The position numbers and the translations under genes are program-made. From the NCBI RefSeq assembly GCF_002699855.1, contig NZ_LKBW01000277.1:34270-98269 (forward strand): a stretch of 64,000 nucleotides of DNA. The letters are read 5' to 3'. The notes under the pieces were generated by a model. It was given only the letters and a program-made list of their open reading frames with translations, did no database searches and had not been told where the DNA came from. Below, piece after piece: positions 1 through 9,615 of this stretch. Position 1 is the first letter of the stretch; each line of letters begins with the position of its first letter. Source of the stretch: Pseudomonas amygdali. Its GTDB lineage: Bacteria; Pseudomonadota; Gammaproteobacteria; Pseudomonadales; Pseudomonadaceae.

Positions 1-65
1 AGATCGAAGCGTTCGAGTTTCTTTTTGAATGCGAACTTAAAATGCGCGCGGTATTGAACCGTTGA
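1..65 (+). CDS. mtnB: Methylthioribulose-1-phosphate dehydratase, C-terminal end (partial)
   Basis: The window opens inside a reading frame whose first full codon is at base 3 and which ends at TGA 63-65. The visible tail (IEAFEFLFECELKMRAVLNR) resembles the C-terminus of class II aldolase-fold MtnB proteins, which often end with an LEFLFECEL-type helix. MtnB dehydrates 5-methylthioribulose-1-phosphate in methionine salvage, and its product feeds MtnC and MtnD encoded just downstream, so the context agrees. Only about 20 residues are present; the identification relies on the tail and neighbours. Confidence 0.7.
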   Translation, partial: IEAFEFLFECELKMRAVLNR

Positions 66-147
66 AAACGTCGTATTAAAACCAGCCTGTAAGCCTGACC
101 GGCCTGTAAAAGCCGGAAGGTGGTGCCCTAAACCGAGGATTCATGCC

Positions 148-693
148 ATGAGCAGCCTGTCCGTTTATCACGTTTCAAGCCCTGACACGCCCAACAAGGT
201 GCTGACCCATCTGGAAGATATTGCTTCGACGCTGGCCGAGCACGGTGTGGCGTTCGACCGTTGGGAGGCCGCGACGCCGATCACCCCCGGTGCCAGTCAG
301 GAAGAGGTGATCAGCGCCTATCGCACCCAGATCGACAAGCTGATGACCGAGCGCGGTTATGTCACCGTGGACGTTATCAGTCTCAACAGCGATCATCCGC
401 AAAAAGCCGAATTGCGCGCCAAATTTCTTGAAGAGCATCGGCATGGCGAGGACGAAGTGCGCTTTTTCGTAGCCGGGCGGGGCTTGTTCACATTGCACAT
501 CGACGACTACGTATACGCCGTGCTGTGCGAAAAGAACGACCTGATTTCCGTACCGGCCGGCACCCGGCACTGGTTCGATATGGGCGAAAACCCGCATTTC
601 GTTGCCATCCGCCTGTTCAACAATCCGGAAGGCTGGGTGGCGAATTTTACCGGTGAAGACATTGCTGGCCGTTTTCCACGGCTGGAAGACTGA
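148..693 (+). CDS. mtnD: Acireductone dioxygenase (ARD)
   Basis: A 181-residue cytoplasmic cupin enzyme. It oxidises acireductone (1,2-dihydroxy-3-keto-5-methylthiopentene) with O2, giving either the 2-keto acid precursor of methionine plus formate (Fe form) or the off-pathway product (Ni form). The metal ligands are visible in the family pattern H-x-H-x3-E followed by a distant His: His97, His99, Glu103 and His141 (in GTRHWF). The length is typical. It lies between the mtnB tail and mtnC, 16 bases before the mtnC start, so the three are probably one methionine-salvage transcript. Confidence 0.95.
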   Translation: MSSLSVYHVSSPDTPNKVLTHLEDIASTLAEHGVAFDRWEAATPITPGASQEEVISAYRTQIDKLMTERGYVTVDVISLNSDHPQKAELRAKFLEEHRHGEDEVRFFVAGRGLFTLHIDDYVYAVLCEKNDLISVPAGTRHWFDMGENPHFVAIRLFNNPEGWVANFTGEDIAGRFPRLED

Positions 694-709
694 CAGGAGC
701 CCGATTCTG

Positions 710-1393
710 ATGCCCATCAAAGCTATCCTCACGGATATTGAAGGCACCACCAGCGCAGTGAGTTTTGTTTTCGACATGCTGTTTCCGTTTGCCAAAAAGC
801 ACCTGCCCGGGTTTGTTCGGCAAAACGCCGGACAACCGGCAGTGGCGTCGCAGCTGCAAGCGGTACGCACCGAGGCCGGCGAGCCTGACGCCGATGTCGA
901 GCGGGTTATTGCAATACTGCTGGAATGGATTGCCGAAGACCGCAAGGCCACGCCGCTGAAAGCGTTGCAGGGCATGGTCTGGGAGCAGGGCTATAACGCC
1001 GGACAGCTCAAGGGCCATGTTTATCCGGATGCTGTCGATGCCTTGAAACACTGGCATCAACAGGGCTACAGGCTTTACGTTTATTCCTCGGGCTCAATTC
1101 AGGCTCAGCAATTGATTTTCGGCTGTTCCGAAGCGGGCGATCTGTCCGGTCTGTTCAGTGGTTACTTCGATACGACGTCCGGCCCCAAGCGCGAAGCGCA
1201 GTCCTACCGGACGATTGCGCAGGCAATCGAGTGTCCTGCCGAGAACATTCTGTTCCTCTCGGATATCGTCGAAGAGCTCGACGCAGCGCAGGCCGCTGGC
1301 ATGATCACCTGCGGTCTGGCGCGTGACGGCGGGGTGCTTGCGGGTCACAGATATGTGAGCAGTTTCGCGCTCATCGACCCTGCTTCGTTCTAA
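710..1393 (+). CDS. mtnC: Enolase-phosphatase E1
   Basis: A 227-residue HAD-superfamily enzyme. It enolises and then dephosphorylates 2,3-diketo-5-methylthiopentyl-1-phosphate to acireductone, the substrate of the preceding gene product. HAD motif I has the DxE form typical of MtnC (TDIEGTT near residues 8-14), motif II is YSSGS, and the C-terminal motif is [12 protein letters not shown]. The open frame extends upstream to 602, but the ATG at 710 is preceded by GACAGGAGC and gives the expected N-terminus [12 protein letters not shown]. It is the last gene of the salvage cluster. Confidence 0.95.
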   Translation: MPIKAILTDIEGTTSAVSFVFDMLFPFAKKHLPGFVRQNAGQPAVASQLQAVRTEAGEPDADVERVIAILLEWIAEDRKATPLKALQGMVWEQGYNAGQLKGHVYPDAVDALKHWHQQGYRLYVYSSGSIQAQQLIFGCSEAGDLSGLFSGYFDTTSGPKREAQSYRTIAQAIECPAENILFLSDIVEELDAAQAAGMITCGLARDGGVLAGHRYVSSFALIDPASF

Positions 1394-1649
1394 ACGACAT
1401 CAGCCTGTCGTGCACGGCATTGCCCTGATGCCGCAGCATGCAAATCTGCCTGCCGCAGGCTTGCACGCTATTTTCTGTAAGGAGCGTCCTGCTTTTGAGT
1501 GGGACGTTGCCTACCTGAAAGTGCGTTGAATCTGTTTGTTCTGCTCGTCATTCTTCAACGCGATTATTCGTGTAAGTTCTGCGCCCATCGCCCCCTGAGT
1601 CACGGACAACACCTGTACCGATTCACGGGCGCATAAGGAGCGGCAGCGG

Positions 1650-2372
1650 ATGTGCAGTGCCATTAAAGAAAGCGCAAGCAGGGACTTATTGATACAGCAG
1701 ATGGTGAGCACGATCAGCGAACTCGACGGCCAGACCGCCGTCGAGAATGCCCTCGAATGGCTAAGGCGCGAATGCAACAGTGAGCGGGCGATGTTCTATC
1801 AGTTCAAAGGGCCGGTGCTGCTGACGTTCATTACCTGCAATGTCGATGATGCCTGGGGCAAGGCTTACCGCCAGCGCGAGTTCATCACCCAGGATCCGGT
1901 CATCCGCTGTTATCGCAATCAGTTGGGATTTGTGAACTGGCAGGATGCATTCAGACAGTATCCGGTGTCAGCGTGTTACGAAGAAATCGTCGATACGTGC
2001 GAACTGCTTCCGGCCATTTCCTACGGCTACATGAACCATTGCCGTGGTGCCGACAGCGTGACGTCGGTTTGTACGCTGGGTGAAGTGGGGCGAGCGATCT
2101 CCGCTGAACAAAAATACCTCATGAGCAGTCTCATGCCGGTGCTGCACAGCGTTGCGCGGGGTTTGAAGTTCTGCTCTCGCGGTTTGACCCATCGGGAACT
2201 GGAGGTACTGCAGTGGGCCAGGGATGGAAAAACTGCCTGGGAGATCTCAATGATCCGCGACGTGTCGGAGTCGACGGTGAAGTATCACCTCAAGACCATC
2301 TATTCCAAGCTGGGTGTCGCCAATAGGGCGCAGGCGGTAGGCGAAGCGCTTTGCCGGGGTTTGATCAGGTAA
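1650..2372 (+). CDS. LuxR-family regulator with autoinducer-binding domain (LuxR solo)
   Basis: A 240-residue protein with an N-terminal autoinducer-binding domain (about residues 15-165) and a C-terminal LuxR helix-turn-helix (about 175-238, motif LTHRELEVLQW and VSESTVKYHLKTIYSKLGV). The pocket pattern of AHL receptors is kept: W-x3-Y (WGKAY), the DP pair (QDPVIR) and a later Trp (FVNWQD). These correspond to Trp57, Tyr61, Asp70-Pro71 and Trp85 of TraR. No LuxI-type synthase lies in the window, so it is a candidate solo receptor. A GGAGCGG ribosome site lies 8-10 bases before the ATG. The ligand is unknown. Confidence 0.85.
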   Translation: MCSAIKESASRDLLIQQMVSTISELDGQTAVENALEWLRRECNSERAMFYQFKGPVLLTFITCNVDDAWGKAYRQREFITQDPVIRCYRNQLGFVNWQDAFRQYPVSACYEEIVDTCELLPAISYGYMNHCRGADSVTSVCTLGEVGRAISAEQKYLMSSLMPVLHSVARGLKFCSRGLTHRELEVLQWARDGKTAWEISMIRDVSESTVKYHLKTIYSKLGVANRAQAVGEALCRGLIR

Positions 2373-2393
2373 TCGACACCTGAAAACGCGGGC

Positions 2394-2428
2394 AAAAAAA
2401 AGCCGCGAGAACAAGGTGTAATCGCGGC
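2394..2428 (-). terminator. Rho-independent terminator for the DUF3509 gene
   Basis: Read on the minus strand, GCCGCGA pairs with TCGCGGC across a 13-base loop and is followed directly by a run of eight T. It lies downstream of the minus-strand gene ending at 2482 and convergent to the LuxR gene ending at 2372. Confidence 0.8.
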
Positions 2429-2481
2429 AAACAAGGGATGAGAGCGTACAGCGGGTGCCGCCTGTCAAGGCGGCGGGAAAA

Positions 2482-2760
2482 TCAACGGGTGTGGTAAGTC
2501 GGCAGGTCGAAGCGGTGCTGACTTTGCAGCATCGAAATAGCTGGCAACTCGCTGGCTTGTGCAGCCAGGTCGCGGCGGATAGCGCTGATTACCCATTCTA
2601 GTTGAACCGGAGTGTGCAACTGAGCATAAGACACGGAGCGACGGATCTGCTTGCCATCGTGAGTACGCAGTGACAACAGAACACCACCATCAGGACGTGG
2701 CTGGGTGGTAACGGTGTAGTCGGAGAATACGGAAGCGAATTTTTCTTGAATAAAAGTCAT
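2482..2760 (-). CDS. DUF3509-type small protein
   Basis: A 92-residue soluble protein starting MTFIQEKFASVFSDY. It resembles the Pseudomonas-restricted DUF3509 family, whose function is unknown. The open frame reaches a further ATG at 2775, but the ATG at 2760 has GGAGCCGCCAGAC in front of it, a good ribosome site, and gives the family-like N-terminus. It is a single gene followed by its own terminator. The region upstream (2776-3107) is AT-rich and presumably holds its promoter and that of the ankyrin gene. Confidence 0.75.
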   Translation of the reverse strand: MTFIQEKFASVFSDYTVTTQPRPDGGVLLSLRTHDGKQIRRSVSYAQLHTPVQLEWVISAIRRDLAAQASELPAISMLQSQHRFDLPTYHTR

Positions 2761-3107
2761 GTCTGGCGGCTCCATTGCTCATGGGATAATAAGCTTGGAA
2801 GTACTATTGCAGTGTCTGTGCCAGTCTTTGCACTTGAATTAAATCCTTTAAAATCAATGACTTGAAATATTCTCTATTTTAAGGCTTCGTGCATTTTGCA
2901 TGAACACCCTTCGTGCGCCCTGCATTTTGCCGTTTCCTGCACGATGGATATCGGGCAGAAGGAGGATTGCATCGATTGCGGTGATCAGGAGCAGGCATTG
3001 CGCATCCGCATCGATGCTGATCGAACAGCTGGCGAGACTTGAGGTCAGTGTGTGTATCGACGCCGGGTCAACGCATGCCCGGAGTACCGTGCGCCAAGGA
3101 GTAGTTA

Positions 3108-3653
3108 ATGACCGATACAGATATCAGCGCTTCGCAAACCATGACTGAAGACGAAGCCGCCGAGTTCGCCGAGCAGGTATTCGATGTGGCTCGCCCGGGA
3201 AATGCAGTCATGCTGGAGCGTCTGCTTGAAAAAGGCCTGCCCGCAGACCTGCGCAACCACAAGGGCGATACGCTGCTGATGCTGGCCAGCTACCACTGCC
3301 ATGCGGATGCGGTCCGTGTGCTGCTGAACCACAAGGCTGACCCTGAAATTCGTAACGATAATGGCCAGAGTCCCATCGCTGGCGCAGCGTTCAAGGGTGA
3401 TCTGGCAGTGGTCAGGCTGCTGGTCGAGGCCGGTGCCGACGTCGACGGCGCCTCTGCCGATGGTCGTACTGCGTTGATGATGGCGGCCATGTTCAATCGC
3501 AACGAGATAGTCTATTACCTGATCAGTCAGGGCGCGGACCCGCATGCCACTGATGCCAAGGGCATCACGGCACTGGGTGCCGCTCAGGCAATGGGTGCGA
3601 CTGTCACCATTGATCAACTGATCAAACTGGGTGTGCAGCCGGCCCGGTCCTGA
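3108..3653 (+). CDS. Ankyrin-repeat protein
   Basis: 181 residues forming about four ankyrin repeats from residue 40 on. They are seen as recurring GDTLLMLASYHCHADAVRVL, NGQSPIAGAAFKGDLAVVRL and DGRTALMMAAMFNRNEIVYY units. No signal peptide or membrane helix is visible. Ankyrin repeats bind proteins; in Pseudomonas a related protein, AnkB, supports the periplasmic catalase KatB, but no catalase gene is adjacent here, so no function is assigned. AAGGAGTAGTTA precedes the ATG, a strong ribosome site, and a terminator follows. Confidence 0.85.
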   Translation: MTDTDISASQTMTEDEAAEFAEQVFDVARPGNAVMLERLLEKGLPADLRNHKGDTLLMLASYHCHADAVRVLLNHKADPEIRNDNGQSPIAGAAFKGDLAVVRLLVEAGADVDGASADGRTALMMAAMFNRNEIVYYLISQGADPHATDAKGITALGAAQAMGATVTIDQLIKLGVQPARS

Positions 3654-3683
3654 GGCCGAGTGCCTTCAGGGCATGAACACATA

Positions 3684-3726
3684 GAGGCGCGATGGATTTA
3701 CCGTTATCCTTCGCGCCTCTTTTTTT
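3684..3726 (+). terminator. Rho-independent terminator after the ankyrin gene
   Basis: GAGGCGCGA (3684-3692) pairs perfectly with TCGCGCCTC (3711-3719), followed by a run of seven T. It separates the ankyrin gene from the next gene at 3749. Confidence 0.85.
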
Positions 3727-3748
3727 GCCCGTTATCAGGATCGCTCCC

Positions 3749-4267
3749 ATGAAAGACTCACTGGTCGAATTAATCAGCAAAGTGAGCTCCGGCTGCATGG
3801 GCGACGACGAAATCGTGCGTATTGCCGATGAAGCCGCGCAGGCGTATGCCGACCCGCAGGCTTTTCTGACCGCCAACCCTGATATCAACTACGACGACAC
3901 CTTTCCGATTCCACTGGGCGAATGGGTGGTGGTAGGCAGTCTGCCGGAAACCGTGCTGTTTCAGGCCGACAGCTATATGGACCTGTTCGAGCAGATCGTG
4001 CAGTCATTCGGCAAGGACGTGACGTTCAACATCAAGCCAAAACAATTGGCCAAGGTCGAACCACTGGTAGCGCTCAACCGGATTCAGATTCAATTGAGCA
4101 GCATGAACAAGGACATGGGCGGCTATGTGCTGATGAACTTCAGCCAGCCGCTGGATGACGAACTGCAAGCGGTGCTGGTGTATGGCCGTGACGAGGCGCG
4201 GGTGCTTGAACTGGCAGCGTTGGCCGGCATCCATGCCGCACCCGCTCTGCAGGCATTGCGCGGTTAA
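3749..4267 (+). CDS. Conserved hypothetical protein
   Basis: A 172-residue acidic soluble protein, starting MKDSLVELISKVSSG, with no signal peptide or membrane segment. I do not recognise a domain. An upstream in-frame ATG at 3692 lies inside the preceding terminator, so the ATG at 3749 is chosen. Its last four bases overlap the end of the convergent ZIP transporter gene. Confidence 0.65.
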   Translation: MKDSLVELISKVSSGCMGDDEIVRIADEAAQAYADPQAFLTANPDINYDDTFPIPLGEWVVVGSLPETVLFQADSYMDLFEQIVQSFGKDVTFNIKPKQLAKVEPLVALNRIQIQLSSMNKDMGGYVLMNFSQPLDDELQAVLVYGRDEARVLELAALAGIHAAPALQALRG

Positions 4268-5190
4268 CCCAGCGCCGTATCGAGAAACATCATTACCGCG
4301 AAGCCGCCCATCAGGCCGAGCGTCGCCGAGGTCTGATGGCCGTTGCGGTGGGTTTCCGGGATGACTTCATGGGACACCACGAAGATCATCGCACCTGCCG
4401 CCAGCCCCATGCTGAGCGGGTAGGCGATGGCAAACCCGCTGGAAATACCCAGGCCCACCAGCGCGCCCAGCGGCTCCATGAGTCCTGAACCGATGGCCAC
4501 CAGCATCGCCTTGAATGCCGACAGCCCGGTAGCACGCAGGGCCAGCGCAATGGCCAGGCCCTCAGGGATGTCCTGAATAGCAATGGCAGTAGTCAATGGC
4601 AGGCCGACATTCATGTCGCCGCTGGCGAAGCTCACACCTATCGCCATGCCCTCAGGCAAGTTATGCAGGGTGATCGCCAGTACGAACAGCCAGACCCGGC
4701 TGATTCGCTCTGAATGAGGACCCTGACGGCCCACGCTTTCATGCTCGTGCGGTGTGAACTTGTCCAGCCCAAGCATCAACAGCACACCCAGGCCCAGACC
4801 GGTCACTACCGTCGCAGCCGCCCAAGGGCCACTGTCGGTTATGCCCCGAGCGGCCTCCAGCCCGGGCAGTATCAGCGAGAACGAGCTGGCAGCCAGCATC
4901 ATGCCGGCAGCAAAACCGAGCATGATGTCTTGAGCGCGTTGCGAAACGTTGCGCAGGGCGACCGCCATGACTGCACCCAGCGCCGTCGCCAGGAAGCCGG
5001 CCGTGCCGCCCAGCAGTGCATGATTGAAGTTGACCTGGCTAGTGCCATAGAAGGCGTTGTAAAGACTGATGCCGCCGAGGCCGACGACGATCAGCAGAGC
5101 AAGGGCGAAACCCAGGCTCACCAGCGGGCTGCCCTGAAGATGGTTGAACCATGTCGCCCAAGGCGTTCGGGGTTGTGCGGGCGTTGGCAT
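4264..5190 (-). CDS. ZIP-family metal transporter (GufA/ZupT-like)
   Basis: A 308-residue polytopic inner-membrane protein with about eight helices. ZIP transporters import zinc and other divalent cations. The helix IV/V metal-binding signatures are present: HNLPEGMAIGVSF and, in the next helix, IQDIPEGLAIALAL, where His-Asn-x2-Pro-Glu and Gln-Asp-x2-Pro-Glu supply the ligands. A short His/Glu segment (FTPHEHESVG) sits in the variable loop. The open frame runs upstream to 5724, but that extension overlaps the PLDc_N gene and is not ZIP-like; the ATG at 5190 gives the usual length. Confidence 0.88.
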   Translation of the reverse strand: MPTPAQPRTPWATWFNHLQGSPLVSLGFALALLIVVGLGGISLYNAFYGTSQVNFNHALLGGTAGFLATALGAVMAVALRNVSQRAQDIMLGFAAGMMLAASSFSLILPGLEAARGITDSGPWAAATVVTGLGLGVLLMLGLDKFTPHEHESVGRQGPHSERISRVWLFVLAITLHNLPEGMAIGVSFASGDMNVGLPLTTAIAIQDIPEGLAIALALRATGLSAFKAMLVAIGSGLMEPLGALVGLGISSGFAIAYPLSMGLAAGAMIFVVSHEVIPETHRNGHQTSATLGLMGGFAVMMFLDTALG

Positions 5191-5341
5191 GAAGACGGCT
5201 ACCTGTGTGAGGGTGAAAGCGATAATGAATGAAATGCGAAGTCGACCCCCGTTGGGAGCCTGAGAATATAAGGTTGGTTCAACGGACCCCCCGAACGGCG
5301 CAACTATCCTAGGAAGGTAAGCATTCATTAGGGGCAACACC

Positions 5342-5533
5342 ATGGGTTCTAGTTTCAACGGCCTGGTCGGCTTGATCATTCTGGCGCTCGATATCTGGGC
5401 CATCATCAATGTCTTGAAAAGCGGCGCCGAGACCGGCAAGAAAATTCTCTGGGTATTGTTGATCGTGCTGTTGCCTGTTGTGGGCCTGATCATCTGGGCA
5501 ATCCTCGGACCGCGTGGCAACGTGCGAATCTGA
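5342..5533 (+). CDS. PLDc_N-domain small membrane protein
   Basis: A 63-residue protein with two hydrophobic helices (about 7-23 and 36-55), separated by a short polar loop (KSGAETGKK) and ending with GPRGNVRI. This is the phospholipase D-nuclease N-terminal (PLDc_N) type of small membrane protein. Such proteins lack the catalytic HKD motif, and their function is unknown. AGGGGCAACACC precedes the ATG. It is monocistronic, with a terminator directly after. Confidence 0.8.
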   Translation: MGSSFNGLVGLIILALDIWAIINVLKSGAETGKKILWVLLIVLLPVVGLIIWAILGPRGNVRI

Positions 5534-5555
5534 TACGCCGCCAGGTTATCAACGA

Positions 5556-5588
5556 ACGCTTGATTACCCTGAGTAATCAGGCGTTTTT
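5556..5588 (+). terminator. Rho-independent terminator after the PLDc_N gene
   Basis: ACGC/TGATTAC (5556-5567) pairs with GTAATCA/GCGT (5573-5584) with a small internal mismatch, followed by TTTTT. Confidence 0.75.
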
Positions 5589-5722
5589 CGTTCATGGGCC
5601 AAGGCATTTGCAAGCAAGACGCTGCACAGAGGTTCGACCTGTCATGTTCCTCGACGTAGAATGCGCGCCTTTGTTGTGGGCGGTCGGCCGTCCTGTCATC
5701 AGTACCCAGCGGGAGCTTACCC

Positions 5723-6583
5723 ATGAGCGATTATCAGGAAACGTTGTACGAAGGCTACGGCCAGCGCTTTCGTATGGAAAAAATGCTGCACGAAGTGCGT
5801 ACCAAACACCAGCATCTGGTGATCTTCCAGAACCCGCGCATGGGCCGCGTCATGGCGCTGGACGGCGTGATCCAGACCACCGAGGCGGATGAGTTCATCT
5901 ATCACGAAATGCTCACTCACGTGCCGATTCTGGCCCACGGCGCTGCCAAACGTGTACTGATCATTGGCGGCGGCGATGGCGGCATGCTGCGCGAAGTCGC
6001 CAAGCACCTGACCGTCGAGCACATCACCATGGTCGAGATCGACGCCACGGTGGTCGAGATGTGCAAGGAGTTCCTGCCCAATCACTCCAGTGGCGCTTTT
6101 GACGATTCGCGCCTGAACCTGGTCATCGACGACGGCATGCGCTTTGTCGCGACGACCGAAGAGAAGTTCGACGTGATCATCTCCGACTCCACTGATCCTA
6201 TCGGTCCGGGCGAAGTGCTGTTTTCGGAGAACTTTTATCAGGCCTGTCATCGCTGTCTGAACGAAGGCGGCATTCTGGTTACCCAGAACGGTACGCCCTT
6301 CATGCAACTGAGCGGTGTGCAGACCACTGCAGGACGCATGAATGGCCTGTTTGCCGATTGGCATTTCTATCAGGCCGCCATCCCGACCTACATCGGCGGT
6401 GCCATGACTTTTGCCTGGGGCGCCACTGACAAGGGCTACCGCAAACTGCCACTGGAAACCCTGCGTCAGCGCTTCATGGGCAGCGGTATTGTTACGCGCT
6501 ATTACAACCCGGAAGTTCACATTGGCGCATTCGCCTTGCCGCAGTACGTACTGCAGGCTGTGAGCAAGGCCAGCAACGACTGA
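5723..6583 (+). CDS. speE: Spermidine synthase (polyamine aminopropyltransferase)
   Basis: A 286-residue cytoplasmic enzyme that transfers the aminopropyl group of decarboxylated SAM to putrescine. The AdoMet-type fold motif [14 protein letters not shown] (about residues 80-93) and the family signature with the catalytic Asp, [14 protein letters not shown] (about 153-166), are both present. An N-terminal beta-barrel segment ([11 protein letters not shown]) precedes them. GGGAGCTTACCC lies before the ATG. The length matches bacterial SpeE. Confidence 0.94.
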   Translation: MSDYQETLYEGYGQRFRMEKMLHEVRTKHQHLVIFQNPRMGRVMALDGVIQTTEADEFIYHEMLTHVPILAHGAAKRVLIIGGGDGGMLREVAKHLTVEHITMVEIDATVVEMCKEFLPNHSSGAFDDSRLNLVIDDGMRFVATTEEKFDVIISDSTDPIGPGEVLFSENFYQACHRCLNEGGILVTQNGTPFMQLSGVQTTAGRMNGLFADWHFYQAAIPTYIGGAMTFAWGATDKGYRKLPLETLRQRFMGSGIVTRYYNPEVHIGAFALPQYVLQAVSKASND

Positions 6584-6845
6584 TCAATAGATCTGACGTT
6601 AGCGGCCGGGTCAGCCTTAACGCCGCCTGAGAGGCGTTGAAGCGCGCAACTGGCGACAGAAATTTCACACTTTCTGTCCCAGAATTGCGCGCGAAGCTGA
6701 ACAGGCACGCGTATTCATGGGCCGCCCCGGCCCCTGGTGACCCGCAATCAAGTAATATCTGCGCCCTGTCGTACGCCGCCCGCCCTTGGTGAAGGGCGGT
6801 GCTGCACCCTGAACCTACCCCTGAATCCACCGGATCCTGACAACC

Positions 6846-8933
6846 ATGGCTAAAACGGACGCCCAGATTCATCGGCAAGCCCGCCTGCTGAACCCGACTG
6901 TCAAATCGCATCTGGCTTACATCCTGCTCAGCGGTTTCGCTTTGATGGTGATGTACACGCTGTTGCGTATCGGTCTGCTGGTCTACAACCGCGAGATGAT
7001 TGGCGACACGCCAGCCTCGACATTCCTTGAAGCACTGTTTAACGGCACGCGCTTCGACCTGCGCCTGACCATGTATCTGCTCATTCCGCTGGTGCTGTCG
7101 CTGTTCAGCGCCCGGGCCATGGCTGCACGCGGGTTTTTCCGGTTCTGGCTGACCCTGGTCGGCAGCATCACGCTGTTCTTCGGCTTGATGGAAATGGACT
7201 TCTACCGTGAGTTTCACCAGCGCCTGAACGGTCTGGTGTTTCAATATGTCAAGGAAGACCCCAAGACTGTCCTGAGCATGCTCTGGTATGGCTTTCCGGT
7301 GGTTCGCTACCTGCTCGCCTGGGCAATCGTGACTTGGCTGTTGAGCCTGGTATTCAAGGGCATCGACCGCCTGACACGGCCACGCCTCGTAACGACGAAG
7401 GGCACCCAGACGGTCAGTACAGTTGCGCCGTGGTACATGCGTGTTGGCGTTTTCGTGCTGGTATTGCTGGTTATGGTGGTGTGCATCCGTGGCACCCTGC
7501 GCCAAGGCCCACCGCTGCGTTGGGGTGACGCTTACACTACCGACTCCAACTTCGCCAACCAGCTGGGCCTGAACGGCACACTGACCCTGATTACGGCGGC
7601 CAAGAGCCGTATGTCCGAAGATCGCGACAACATCTGGAAAGCCACGCTGCCACAGGCCGAGGCGCAGCAGACGGTGCGCGACATGCTGCTGACCTCGCAT
7701 GACAAGCTGGTAGAACCTGATATTGCCGCTGTGCGTCGCGACTTCACACCGCCAGTAGAGAACACGTTGCCGATCCGCAACGTGGTCGTGATCCTGATGG
7801 AAAGCTTCGCCGGTCACTCGGTAGGGGCGCTGGGCAACGATGCCAACATCACGCCGTATTTCGACAAGCTGTCGAAAGAGGGGCTGTTGTTCGACCACTT
7901 CTTCTCCAACGGCACCCACACCCATCAGGGCATGTTCGCCACCATGGCGTGCTTCCCGAACCTGCCGGGTTTTGAGTACCTGATGCAGACGCCAGAGGGC
8001 AGCCATAAGCTGTCGGGCCTTCCGCAATTGCTGAGCGCGGGTCGCAACTACGATGACGTCTATGTCTATAACGGCAACTTCGCCTGGGACAACCAGTCGG
8101 GTTTCTTCAGCAACCAGGGCATGACCAACTTTGTCGGTCGCGAGGACTTCGTCAATCCGGTGTTCTCCGATCCGACCTGGGGCGTTTCCGACCAGGACAT
8201 GTTCGACCGTGGCGCCCAGGAACTCAAAGCCCGTCAGGACGGCAAGCCGTTCTATGCGCTGCTGCAGACCCTGTCCAACCACACGCCGTATGCGTTGCCG
8301 GACCCGCTGCCGGTCGAGCGTGTGACCGGACACGGCTCGCTGGATGAGCATTTGACCGCCATGCGTTATGCCGACTGGGCGCTGGGCCAGTTCTTCGAGA
8401 AGGCCAAAAAAGAGCCTTACTACAAGAACACCCTGTTCGTGGTGCTGGGCGACCACGGTTTCGGCAATGACAAGCAGTTGACTGAAATGGACCTGGGGCG
8501 TTTCAACGTGCCATTGCTACTGATCGGGCCTGGTGTACAAGAGAAATTCGGCCAGCGCAGCAGCATTGTCGGCACGCAGGTTGACGTCGTGCCAACCATC
8601 ATGGGCCGTCTGGGTGGTCTGAACCGCAACCAGTGCTGGGGCCGCGATCTGCTGAACCTGCCGGAAGGCGACAAGGGTTTTGGCGTGATCAAGCCGTCGG
8701 GCAGTGAGCAGGTGGTCGCGATCATCAGCGGCAACCGCATTCTGATCGAACCGACAGAAATGCCGGCCAAGCTGTTGACCTACACGCTGGGTGCCAAGCC
8801 TTCTGCCGAAGAAGTGCCTGATGCACCTGACACGCAGGAACTCAAGCGCAAGCTGGAAAGCTTCCTGCAGACCGCCACCAAGAGCCTTCTGGACAACACG
8901 GCCGGTGTCGAGGCCAGCAAGAACCGTAACTGA
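6846..8933 (+). CDS. LTA synthase/sulfatase-family inner-membrane transferase
   Basis: 695 residues. About five transmembrane helices occupy the first 220 residues, followed by a periplasmic sulfatase-fold domain. The fold's residues are visible: metal-binding Glu in VVILMESFAGHS, the nucleophilic Thr in SNGTHTHQGMFATM, and the Asp-His pair in VLGDHGFGN. Gram-positive LtaS and E. coli OpgB/EptA relatives move phosphoglycerol or phosphoethanolamine groups to envelope glycans. The Pseudomonas substrate is not known to me; modification of periplasmic glucans or lipid A is possible. A strong terminator follows. Confidence 0.85.
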   Translation: MAKTDAQIHRQARLLNPTVKSHLAYILLSGFALMVMYTLLRIGLLVYNREMIGDTPASTFLEALFNGTRFDLRLTMYLLIPLVLSLFSARAMAARGFFRFWLTLVGSITLFFGLMEMDFYREFHQRLNGLVFQYVKEDPKTVLSMLWYGFPVVRYLLAWAIVTWLLSLVFKGIDRLTRPRLVTTKGTQTVSTVAPWYMRVGVFVLVLLVMVVCIRGTLRQGPPLRWGDAYTTDSNFANQLGLNGTLTLITAAKSRMSEDRDNIWKATLPQAEAQQTVRDMLLTSHDKLVEPDIAAVRRDFTPPVENTLPIRNVVVILMESFAGHSVGALGNDANITPYFDKLSKEGLLFDHFFSNGTHTHQGMFATMACFPNLPGFEYLMQTPEGSHKLSGLPQLLSAGRNYDDVYVYNGNFAWDNQSGFFSNQGMTNFVGREDFVNPVFSDPTWGVSDQDMFDRGAQELKARQDGKPFYALLQTLSNHTPYALPDPLPVERVTGHGSLDEHLTAMRYADWALGQFFEKAKKEPYYKNTLFVVLGDHGFGNDKQLTEMDLGRFNVPLLLIGPGVQEKFGQRSSIVGTQVDVVPTIMGRLGGLNRNQCWGRDLLNLPEGDKGFGVIKPSGSEQVVAIISGNRILIEPTEMPAKLLTYTLGAKPSAEEVPDAPDTQELKRKLESFLQTATKSLLDNTAGVEASKNRN

Positions 8934-8981
8934 CCATGACTGACTTGTCCGGGTAACCGGCAAGTCGGATCAGCAGTACAC

Positions 8982-9019
8982 AAAAGGCCCTCGGCATCCA
9001 TTGCGAGGGCCTTTTGTTT
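8982..9019 (+). terminator. Rho-independent terminator after the LTA synthase-like gene
   Basis: AAAAGGCCCTCG (8982-8993) pairs perfectly with CGAGGGCCTTTT (9004-9015), giving a 12-bp stem followed by GTTTTG. The upstream A-run makes it potentially bidirectional. Confidence 0.85.
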
Positions 9020-9125
9020 TGCCCGTCATCGCGGGCTGTCCGGCGTAATTCGTTGGAACGAATGCGTGGGCCAAAAGGTCCTTATCACATAAGCCAGAGT
9101 GCCTGGCTTCGTTCTGGAGGCATTG

Positions 9126-9362
9126 ATGAAACAGTGGGCCATTTCGTATCTGGACAAGGATGGTGTGCAGCAACTCCGTGAGGCTGGTTTTGACGAGCGT
9201 CCCAGTGAGGAGGAGGCCGCGCGTTTCCTGCGCAAGGACCTGTATCCAGTCACCGATGAGCTGGATCTCAATGATCTTGACGGGCGCACCGACGAGCCTA
9301 CGGTTAAAACGCTTAAAGACCATAACAGTGTGCGGATCATTTCCATTACAGAAGTTGCCTGA
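9126..9362 (+). CDS. Small conserved hypothetical protein
   Basis: 78 residues, acidic, starting MKQWAISYLDKDGVQQL, with no membrane segment. The ATG at 9126 is preceded by TCTGGAGGCATTG, a clear ribosome site, which favours it over the upstream in-frame start at 9099. I do not recognise a family. Confidence 0.65.
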   Translation: MKQWAISYLDKDGVQQLREAGFDERPSEEEAARFLRKDLYPVTDELDLNDLDGRTDEPTVKTLKDHNSVRIISITEVA

Positions 9363-9615
9363 CCTGCGGTGATTCAAAAAGCTTTTCGTGGCAACCACTT
9401 GGCATCCTGCCCACGATGGGTCTACTCTGCAGATGAGGCTGTTCAAACGGCCTCTGACATCTCGATACCCGACCTGTGCCAAGCCTGGTCTGGTCAGCTA
9501 CATGCTTGATTCCCCACGCCGGATTAGATTATCTGTCGTGCGGCGGCCCCCGATGATTCGGCGGTCGCTCTGGGAGAGTTGAAACTCTATCTATCGTTGC
9601 ATAGGAGGACGTTTC

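Noticed and set aside
2900..3148. An 82-codon frame before the ankyrin gene
   Set aside because: Arg/Ser-rich, no ribosome site, and overlaps the promoter and start of the ankyrin gene.
6492..8456. A 654-codon minus-strand open frame opposite the LTA synthase-like gene
   Set aside because: Its His/Gln/Arg-rich composition is the shadow of GC-rich coding on the plus strand, where the sulfatase-fold motifs are clear.
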